Shown piece by piece: positions 7,775-14,351 of a DNA stretch of 18,942 bases (the stretch's first letter is position 1; each line of letters starts with the position of its first letter). Both the position numbers and the translations under genes were made by a program. This DNA is from B1 sp034439755 (GTDB lineage Bacteria; Bacteroidota; Bacteroidia; UKL13-3): the NCBI GenBank assembly GCA_034439755.1, contig JAWXAZ010000037.1:1-18942 (forward strand). Direction: 5' to 3'. Below the pieces are notes generated by a model. It was given only the letters and a program-made list of their open reading frames with translations, made no database searches and was not told the DNA's origin.

Positions 7775-8770
7775 ATGAAGGCAAACCAGATATTCATTTT
7801 TATTTTCTTTTGTATGCTCCTCATTTCTTCTTGCAAAAAAGATATTGAGCCCATAAAGATTTTGCGTTTTGAGCAAGATCTGTTTGATCCAAATACCCTT
7901 AACAATCCAAATCATTATAAGAATTTGCAAAAAAAATATGGTCCGTTTTACCAAGTTTTTGCCCAAGACATGCTCAATATAAGTGAGGAAGAGCAAGCTT
8001 ATGGGTTTCAACCAAGTATGAGTAAGTTTGTAGGATTTCCTGCAATAAAGCAATTGAAGTTTGAAGTAGATAGCGTGTTTCCGCAGCTTACAGAATTAGA
8101 AACCACTCTCGCTAAAGCTATGGATATTTATAAAACCGAATTTCCTAAAACCAATATTCCCTGCTTTGTTACTTTTATTTCAGAATTTGGCTATGCACAA
8201 GTGAATGTAGATACAGTTGTTGGAATTGGCTTGGATATGTATTTAGGTTCAAACTACGCCCTTTATCCCGCCTTAGAATTTCCAGATTTTATGGCTCAAA
8301 AATTAAGAAAAGAATACATCCTACCCAATACCATTAAATCAATAGGCATTGGTCAATTTGAAAGTCAATTAATAGATAAAAGGTTTATGGCCATGATGCT
8401 TTTTGAGGGTAAGTTAAGGTACTTTATGAAAGAATTGTTGCCCCAAGTTCATGATAGCCTCATTTTTGGTTATTCACCCATTCAATTAAATTGGGCGCAA
8501 GAAAATGAAGGCATGGTCTGGAAACATTTGATAGAGTCAAAAATGCTATTAAGTGTTAATCCATCCCAATACATGCGCTATTTTAACGATGGTCCTTTTA
8601 CCATAGCAACGGGAGTTCCGCAAGAATCTGCTCCTGCAATTGGCATTTATACGGGCTATAAAATAATCTGTAAATACATGGAAAACAAACAGAGCGCCTC
8701 CTTAAAAGACCTCATGCTCAATGCCAATTGGGATGAAATTTTGAGAGATAGCAACTATAGGCCTAAATAA
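7775..8770 (+). CDS. gldB: GldB-family gliding-motility-associated lipoprotein
   Basis: The protein has 331 residues. A lipoprotein signal peptide ends at LISSC with acylated Cys20, so the mature protein is probably a membrane-attached lipoprotein facing the periplasm. The family features seen are the early RFEQDLF segment, YPALEFPDFMAQKLRKEYI near the middle, and the C-terminal stretch with APAIGIYTGYKIICKYM followed by ILRDSNYRPK, which resembles the conserved GldB ending. In Flavobacterium johnsoniae GldB is needed for gliding, but homologues occur in non-gliding species, so motility cannot be inferred. It is transcribed divergently from the barrel-nadE operon across 90 nt. A gldC gene, often next to gldB in gliding bacteria, is not present downstream here. 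The family call is good; the function is uncertain. Confidence 0.82.
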   Translation: MKANQIFIFIFFCMLLISSCKKDIEPIKILRFEQDLFDPNTLNNPNHYKNLQKKYGPFYQVFAQDMLNISEEEQAYGFQPSMSKFVGFPAIKQLKFEVDSVFPQLTELETTLAKAMDIYKTEFPKTNIPCFVTFISEFGYAQVNVDTVVGIGLDMYLGSNYALYPALEFPDFMAQKLRKEYILPNTIKSIGIGQFESQLIDKRFMAMMLFEGKLRYFMKELLPQVHDSLIFGYSPIQLNWAQENEGMVWKHLIESKMLLSVNPSQYMRYFNDGPFTIATGVPQESAPAIGIYTGYKIICKYMENKQSASLKDLMLNANWDEILRDSNYRPK

Positions 8771-8859
8771 TGAATAATCATATTAATGTCATTTTTTTTT
8801 GATTTATAGTATTAATCCAATATTTTTTTCTATACCTTTAATTTTTAATAATTAATGCT

Positions 8860-8881
8860 ATGAAAAAAAAAATTACTTATG
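8860..8881 (+). other. A10 tract between an out-of-frame ATG and the susC reading frame
   Basis: ATG at 8860-8862 is followed by ten A (8863-8872) and then TTACTTATG. As written, this ATG opens a 54-codon frame that stops at 9022-9024. With nine A it would enter the SusC frame and give MKKKLL directly followed by MIFMTWMIAM, a textbook Sec signal peptide. The in-frame codon just above 8879 in the real frame is preceded by a TGA at 8861-8863. The tract could mark phase variation, transcriptional slippage or a sequencing error. Confidence 0.7.
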
Positions 8882-11800
8882 ATTTTTATGACATGGATGA
8901 TTGCCATGTCCACAATTTTAGCTCAAAATCGGAATATTACCGGTCGGGTCACGGATGGAAAAGAACCCGTCATTGGGGCCTCTATTCAAGTCAAAGGGAC
9001 AACTATTGGAACTGTTTCCGATGAAAATGGGAGGTACAATTTAAGTGTACCAAATGATGCAAGCACGATTATAATTAAAGCAATTGGACTTAAAACTCAA
9101 GAGTTAAGCATTGTAGGTTTATCGGAAATAAATGCCAAGTTGGAAGTCGACAATGTGAATTTGGGTGAAATGGTGGTAACTGCTTTTGGCATCGAAAGAG
9201 AAAGAAAAACACTGGGATATTCTCAACAAAAAGTTTCTGGAGATGAATTAAGGAAATCTGGTGAACAAAATATGATTCAAGGATTAGCTGGTAAGGCAGC
9301 TGGAGTGTATGTTCAAGGTTCTGGAGGTACTCCTGGTTCTTCATCCAAAGTATTGTTACGTGGTAATGTTACTTTTACGGGCAACAACCAACCTTTAATC
9401 GTAGTTGATGGCGTTCCAATAGATAACAATACCACGCAATCTGTTGCTGGAGATTATCCTTTTAATGCCAACCTTCAAGGTGTAAATGCTTCAAATAGAG
9501 GCGTGGATATTAATCCAGATGATATAGAAAGCATGAATGTACTTAAAGGGCCCGCTGCCGCTGCACTCTATGGCGTAAGAGCAGGTGCCGGAGCCATTAT
9601 CATTACCACAAAGAAAGGTAAAAGAGGAACCAAAAGCTTTGGAGTGGATTTTTCATCTTCACTTGAGATTTCTCAGGTGAATAAACTTCCCGAAAGACAA
9701 ATGAAATATTCTCAAGGCACTGGTGGTGGCGTTTTAAAGGCAGATAAATCTGGTTCAATAGGGCCTGGTAAATATGTGCCAGGTGGAACCTCCCAAAATT
9801 GGGGCAATTTAACGAAAGATAGCTTAGGCATTACCCCAACTGATAATGCAAAGGATTTTTTCCAAACTGGATATGCCTATAACAACAATATTTCAATTAC
9901 AAACAACACAGAAAATGCGTCTATGCGCATTTCAATTGGCCGATTAGACCAAACAGGTGTGGTTCCAAATACCAAATTTGAAAGAACTTCTGCCAGGATA
10001 ACAATGGATTCGAGGCTTAGCAAAAAAGTGGTAATGGGAGGTACCGTTAACTTAATTAATTCGGGTGGTACACGGTCTCAAAATGGAAGTAATCTCTCTG
10101 GTATTATGCTTGGTTTAATGCGGTCCCCAAATAGCTATAAATTAAACGACCCTAGTGCTGGCGGACCAAATGGTTATACTAATCCAGATGGAACTCAGAG
10201 GCAATATTTTTTCATTTATGACAACCCATATTGGACAGCAAATGAAAACCCATTTAAAGATAATGTAAATAGAGCTTTAGGCAATATTTATTTTACGGTT
10301 GATCCAATTGAGTGGATGAGTTTAACTTACAGGCTAGGAACGGATATGTATACCGACCAAAGAAAACAAATATTTGCTATTGGTTCTTGGGCGCCTGATA
10401 ATGCGCCTGGAGGAGAAATTGATGAAAATATAATAAGGTATAAAGAATACTATTCAGATCTCTTGGTAACTTTTAGAAAGGATTTTACAAAGGATATTAA
10501 AACTAGCTTGTTATTGGGTAATAACCTAAATAGCCGGTACGACCAAGATTTATACTCAAGGGGTCGCGATTTAAGTGCTCCCGGAAATTACAATTTAAAC
10601 AATGCTTCTAATTTATATTCAAGTGAGGCAAATTCTACCATTAGAACCGGCGCATTATTTTTTGATTTCAATGCTTCCTACAAGAATTATTTATTCTTGG
10701 GTGTTTCGGGAAGAAATGAATGGGCTTCTACTTTTGGTACTGCTAAAAATAATTTCTTTTACCCATCTGGAAATGTTTCTTTGGTGTTTTCTGAACTCGT
10801 AAGTATTCCAAAAATGAGTTTTGGTAAAGTTAGATTCGCGCTAGCGCAAGCTGGTATCAGCCCCATTGCTTATAGAACAAACACTTATTTTACACGTTCA
10901 ACTTATACAGATGGATTCACTGGTGGATTGTCATTTCCATATATAAATCAAAATGGATATGGATATAGCGGTCGCATTGGAAATCCAAACCTACAACCAG
11001 AAAAAAATACTGGCATGGAATTCGGAACCGATCTTCGGTTTTTTGACAATAGACTGAATGTTGATTTTACTTATTACTCGCAAAAATCTACAAATCTATT
11101 AGTAGATAGACCTGTTGCTCCTTCTGCTGGTTATTCTTTATATTATACCAATGCAGGTTCAATGGTAAACAAAGGAATTGAATTAATTCTGGGTGGAACT
11201 CCTGTTAAAATGACTGATTTCTCTTGGGATGTTAGTTTAAACTATTCTCGCAACAGAAATGAAGTTCTTGAACTTGGTCCTGGCATCAAAGAAATTAGCT
11301 TGGAAGAAGGTTTCTCAAGTATGGGTGCTTATGCCATTAAAGGATTACCTTATGGGGTGTTATATGGCACGCGTTGGGATAGAACAGCAAATGGCGACTT
11401 TATCATTGGGGCAAATGGTTTACCTCGATTGGCTTCAGAAAGAGGTCAGATAGGCAATCCTTATCCAAGGTGGTATGGTGGCTTAAGAAATACCTTTAAT
11501 TATAAAAACCTCTCCTTTACTTTCTTATTTGATATGCGTGTTGGTGGCGATATTTGGAATGGAACTTGGGCGCGCTTAAATCAAATAGGGGTAACAGAAG
11601 AATCAGCAGCTGGACGCGAAAAGTTTTATATTATTCCTGGTCAAAAAGTTATTTCAACTGCTCCTGATGGAACCGAAACTTATGGGCCCAATGATATTAA
11701 AATAGCTGCCTACAACTACTTCAGAACTTACAAAGGTGATGGTGGAAATTACGCTGCAGAAAATGCCATCCAAGATGGGGGATGGGTTCGTTTACGTGAT

Positions 11801-12022
11801 ATAGGATTGTCTTATAATTTCAAGTTCAATAAAAAGGCTTCAAGAGTAATAAAGGGACTTCAATTAGGTGTTACCGGTCGTAATTTGTTGTTATTTACAA
11901 AATATACGGGTGTTGATCCTGAAACAAGTTTAACTGGCGCTGGTTCAAATATTGGCGGCTGGGATTATTTCAATAACCCAGGAACCAAATCTTATACCTT
12001 TTCGCTTAAAGCCAATTTCTAA
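8879..12022 (+). CDS. SusC/RagA-type TonB-dependent outer-membrane transporter
   Basis: The protein has 1047 residues and belongs to the SusC family, which imports glycans, peptides or other nutrients across the outer membrane with energy from TonB. Domains in order: a signal peptide (to about AQ at 15-16), a carboxypeptidase-regulatory-like domain (about 19-92, ITGRVTDGKEPVIGASI), a TonB-box-like segment (NLGEMVVTAFG, 94-104), a plug (about 110-245, including LIVVDGVPID and IESMNVLKGPAAAALYG), and a large barrel ending with FSLKANF. With the ATG at 8879 the signal peptide lacks its usual lysines. Those lysines are encoded just upstream but are one base out of frame because of an A10 tract, so the true N-terminus is uncertain. 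susD follows after 25 nt. The substrate cannot be predicted because no enzyme genes are adjacent. Confidence 0.93.
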   Translation: MIFMTWMIAMSTILAQNRNITGRVTDGKEPVIGASIQVKGTTIGTVSDENGRYNLSVPNDASTIIIKAIGLKTQELSIVGLSEINAKLEVDNVNLGEMVVTAFGIERERKTLGYSQQKVSGDELRKSGEQNMIQGLAGKAAGVYVQGSGGTPGSSSKVLLRGNVTFTGNNQPLIVVDGVPIDNNTTQSVAGDYPFNANLQGVNASNRGVDINPDDIESMNVLKGPAAAALYGVRAGAGAIIITTKKGKRGTKSFGVDFSSSLEISQVNKLPERQMKYSQGTGGGVLKADKSGSIGPGKYVPGGTSQNWGNLTKDSLGITPTDNAKDFFQTGYAYNNNISITNNTENASMRISIGRLDQTGVVPNTKFERTSARITMDSRLSKKVVMGGTVNLINSGGTRSQNGSNLSGIMLGLMRSPNSYKLNDPSAGGPNGYTNPDGTQRQYFFIYDNPYWTANENPFKDNVNRALGNIYFTVDPIEWMSLTYRLGTDMYTDQRKQIFAIGSWAPDNAPGGEIDENIIRYKEYYSDLLVTFRKDFTKDIKTSLLLGNNLNSRYDQDLYSRGRDLSAPGNYNLNNASNLYSSEANSTIRTGALFFDFNASYKNYLFLGVSGRNEWASTFGTAKNNFFYPSGNVSLVFSELVSIPKMSFGKVRFALAQAGISPIAYRTNTYFTRSTYTDGFTGGLSFPYINQNGYGYSGRIGNPNLQPEKNTGMEFGTDLRFFDNRLNVDFTYYSQKSTNLLVDRPVAPSAGYSLYYTNAGSMVNKGIELILGGTPVKMTDFSWDVSLNYSRNRNEVLELGPGIKEISLEEGFSSMGAYAIKGLPYGVLYGTRWDRTANGDFIIGANGLPRLASERGQIGNPYPRWYGGLRNTFNYKNLSFTFLFDMRVGGDIWNGTWARLNQIGVTEESAAGREKFYIIPGQKVISTAPDGTETYGPNDIKIAAYNYFRTYKGDGGNYAAENAIQDGGWVRLRDIGLSYNFKFNKKASRVIKGLQLGVTGRNLLLFTKYTGVDPETSLTGAGSNIGGWDYFNNPGTKSYTFSLKANF

Positions 12023-12047
12023 TGTTTAATATTTAAAGGAAAAAAAT

Positions 12048-13439
12048 ATGAAAAGAATTATATATAGCACTTTAGCCTTAACAATGATCCTATTTGCAGG
12101 TTGCAAAAAGTTTGTTGATGGGTATGATAAAAGTCCAAATGATCCAATATCTGTAACGCCTGCTTTGCTATTGTCTAATTGTGAAGTGGCGTATTTTGCC
12201 ACTGCAAATGGCCAACTTTCTCGTCAGGCATCCATGATGATACAACAAAACGTTGGTGTGGATTTCCAGAGTAGAGATGTAAACGATTACTCAATTGAGG
12301 AAGGAACTAATGTAAATGAGTGGACCGTAATTTATGCAAACGGCCTAGTAAATTTAAAAAAGTTGCATGCTCAATCTGGCACTGCAAATCCATATTACCA
12401 AGGCATTTCAAGAATTCTTACTGCCATGTATCTAGGTGTTGCCACAGATTTTTGGGGAGACGTTCCTAGCAGAGAGGCGGTAAATGGTTTGGTAAACTTA
12501 AACCCAAATTATGATGCCCAAAAAACGGTAATAGAAGATATCCAGACCTATTTAGACGAGGGAATTACTTTGTTAAGTATGCCAGAAGCAAGTAATGTTT
12601 TATTGCCAGGTACAGACGATTATATCTATCAAGGAGATGCTGCATCATGGATTGCTGCCGCTCATGTTATCAAAGCTAGGTATTATAATAGGTTAAGCAA
12701 AAGAGATGCTGGCGGTTCTGCAACTTCGGCCCTTACGGCTTTGTCTGCAGCCAATACAGCAGGCTTTACCAGCAATGCAAATAATATGAATGCAACATTT
12801 GGTGATAAAAGCAATGAATATAACCAATGGTATGCTTTTACTGTAGTAGAAAGAGCGGGTTATATAAAAACAGGTTTACCCATGACTACGCTCATGAATT
12901 CTTGGAACGACCCTCGCTTGCCTTTTTATTGCGCAAAAGATACCGGTGGTTTATACAGCGGATCGGCTCCAGAAGAACCAAATTTGGATGCATCAGAAGT
13001 TGGTCCTTATTTGGCTACTCAAAACGCTCCCTTCCCCCTAGTTACCTTTGCCGAGGCTAAGTTTATTGAGGCTGAAGTAAAGTTAAGAAGCAGTGATCCA
13101 GGAGGTGCAGCTAACGCACATAATGATGCTGTAATTGCAAGTGTGCTGGCTGTAACAGGGGCAGCGGCAAGCCCAGCTTTTGTGGCAGCTCAGGCAAGTG
13201 AAACTTCGGCATCTATTACTTTGGAGAAAATTATGAATCAAAAGTATGTGGCATTGTACGGCCAAATTGAGGCTTATGCCGATTGGAGAAGAACAAATTT
13301 TCCAACATTAACGCCTAATTCAAATGGCAATATCACAGAAATCCCAAGAAGGTTGCCAACGGTAATTGATGAGCGATTATACAATACCAATGCTCCTTCT
13401 CATAAAGACCTAAAGGAAAGAGTTTGGTGGGATCAATAA
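12048..13439 (+). CDS. SusD-like nutrient-binding outer-membrane lipoprotein (SusD-like_2 type)
   Basis: The protein has 463 residues and a lipoprotein signal peptide with lipobox LFAGC, acylated at Cys19, placing it on the outer membrane as a lid over the SusC partner encoded just upstream. The start KKFVDGYDKSPNDP and the helix segments with YYQGISRILTAMYLGVATDFWGDVP are characteristic of the SusD/RagB family (tetratricopeptide-like helices). The C-terminal part contains FAEAKFIEAEVKLR and MNQKYVALYGQIEAYADWRRTNFP, typical of the SusD-like_2 subgroup. An AAAGGA stretch lies 8-13 nt before the ATG, and the gap to susC is 25 nt, so one transcript is expected. A strong terminator follows the gene. 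Confidence 0.9.
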   Translation: MKRIIYSTLALTMILFAGCKKFVDGYDKSPNDPISVTPALLLSNCEVAYFATANGQLSRQASMMIQQNVGVDFQSRDVNDYSIEEGTNVNEWTVIYANGLVNLKKLHAQSGTANPYYQGISRILTAMYLGVATDFWGDVPSREAVNGLVNLNPNYDAQKTVIEDIQTYLDEGITLLSMPEASNVLLPGTDDYIYQGDAASWIAAAHVIKARYYNRLSKRDAGGSATSALTALSAANTAGFTSNANNMNATFGDKSNEYNQWYAFTVVERAGYIKTGLPMTTLMNSWNDPRLPFYCAKDTGGLYSGSAPEEPNLDASEVGPYLATQNAPFPLVTFAEAKFIEAEVKLRSSDPGGAANAHNDAVIASVLAVTGAAASPAFVAAQASETSASITLEKIMNQKYVALYGQIEAYADWRRTNFPTLTPNSNGNITEIPRRLPTVIDERLYNTNAPSHKDLKERVWWDQ

Positions 13440-13461
13440 AATAAATTTTAAAAATGTTTAT

Positions 13462-13493
13462 AAAAAAAGGGCCAATTTATTTGGCCCTTTTTT
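13462..13493 (+). terminator. Intrinsic terminator of the susCD operon
   Basis: Stem gggccaa (13469-13475) / ttggccc (13481-13487) with a 5-nt loop, extended by flanking A and T runs, and six T at the 3' side (13488-13493). It lies 23 nt after the susD stop codon. It also marks where an upstream-extended start of the following MOSC gene would fall, so that longer start is unlikely. Confidence 0.9.
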
Positions 13494-13504
13494 ATTTTTA
13501 TACC

Positions 13505-14320
13505 GTGCAACTTACTCAAATCATTATTTATCCCCTTAAAGGATTGCCTGGCATAGAATTGCCAAAGGCGCAAATTAGCCATAGAGGCCTGCAATTTGAT
13601 AGGCGATATATGTTGGTAGATGAAAGCGGAACATTTATCTCTCAACGCACTTTTCCTATGCTTTCTCTGCTGAAAATAGACTTGCTAGCAACTGGCTTTA
13701 AGGTTCATTCTGCCAACAATTTAAATGGCATTATTTTGCCATTCGAAATAGAAGGAGAGCCCTGCCAAGTAAAGGTTTGGGAGGATGTTTGTTTGGCATA
13801 CCAAGCGCCCCAAAAACTAAGCAAGTGGTTCTCCAATGAATTGCAAACAAACTGTCGGTTAGTTTATATGCCAGAGAGGAGTTTAAGGCTCCTAGAAACC
13901 ACCATTGAAACGGGTAAAAAGTTGGTGAGTTTCGCAGATGCTTTCCCTTTTCTCCTTATTGGCCAAAGCTCATTAGATGCATTAAATGCACGTCTGTCTG
14001 AACCAATAAAAATGGATCGGTTCAGACCGAATTTGGTTTTTACAAGTGCCCCTGCACATGCCGAAGATGGCTTTGATGAGTTCAATATTGGCTTGCTAGA
14101 ATTTGTGGCGGCAAAGCCTTGTGCGCGTTGCGCAGTGCCTAGTGTCAATCAGCAAACAGGTAAAAAGGAAAAGGAACCTTTGCATACTTTAAGTCAATAT
14201 AGGCAATTTGAAAACAAGATTTATTTTGGCGAAAATGTGTATTGCAAAACAGATGTTGGTACCCTTAAAGTGGGAGATAATATTACCCTAAAAAGCACAA
14301 AAAAATCCCTAAGCTTTTAG
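13505..14320 (+). CDS. MOSC-domain protein with N-terminal beta-barrel domain
   Basis: Using the GTG at 13505 the protein has 271 residues and starts MQLTQIIIYPLKGLPGIEL, matching the conserved N-terminus of the MOSC_N plus MOSC architecture (YcbX and mitochondrial amidoxime-reducing component relatives). DRRYMLVDE and the SQRTFP motif lie in the N-terminal domain. The MOSC domain shows FADAFPFLLIG, DRFRPNL and PCARCAVPS, with Cys206 and Cys209 in the region where relatives hold the molybdenum-ligating cysteine. A molybdenum-cofactor-dependent reductase or cofactor-binding role is likely; the substrate is unknown. An in-frame ATG at 13454 would give 17 extra residues but would place the start before the susCD terminator, with a poorly matching N-terminus, so I prefer the GTG. 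No ferredoxin domain is fused. Confidence 0.85.
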   Translation: MQLTQIIIYPLKGLPGIELPKAQISHRGLQFDRRYMLVDESGTFISQRTFPMLSLLKIDLLATGFKVHSANNLNGIILPFEIEGEPCQVKVWEDVCLAYQAPQKLSKWFSNELQTNCRLVYMPERSLRLLETTIETGKKLVSFADAFPFLLIGQSSLDALNARLSEPIKMDRFRPNLVFTSAPAHAEDGFDEFNIGLLEFVAAKPCARCAVPSVNQQTGKKEKEPLHTLSQYRQFENKIYFGENVYCKTDVGTLKVGDNITLKSTKKSLSF

Positions 14321-14334
14321 ACCTAGGGATTTTT
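14301..14334. terminator. Bidirectional terminator between MOSC gene and gcvP
   Basis: AAAAATCCCTA (14301-14311) pairs with TAGGGATTTTT (14324-14334) across a 12-nt loop. A on one side and T on the other allow termination on both strands. The left arm and loop overlap the last codons of the MOSC gene, and the structure sits 18 nt from the convergent gcvP stop. Confidence 0.8.
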
Positions 14335-14351
14335 ATTCGTTACACAATCAA

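Noticed and set aside
7766..8053. Long antisense frames opposite gldB, and similar ones opposite nadE, susC and gcvP
   Set aside because: They lie wholly within well-supported genes, encode no recognisable domain, and lack credible starts.
8860..9024. 54-codon ORF starting at the ATG before the A10 tract as an independent leader peptide
   Set aside because: After the first lysines the translation is His/Tyr/Trp/Arg-rich nonsense made by reading the SusC frame one base off; it does not resemble a leader peptide. It is reported instead as a frameshift/slippage observation.
13454..13504. Upstream ATG start for the MOSC protein
   Set aside because: It would start before and translate through the susCD terminator and adds a hydrophobic stretch not fitting the family; the GTG at 13505 gives the conserved start.
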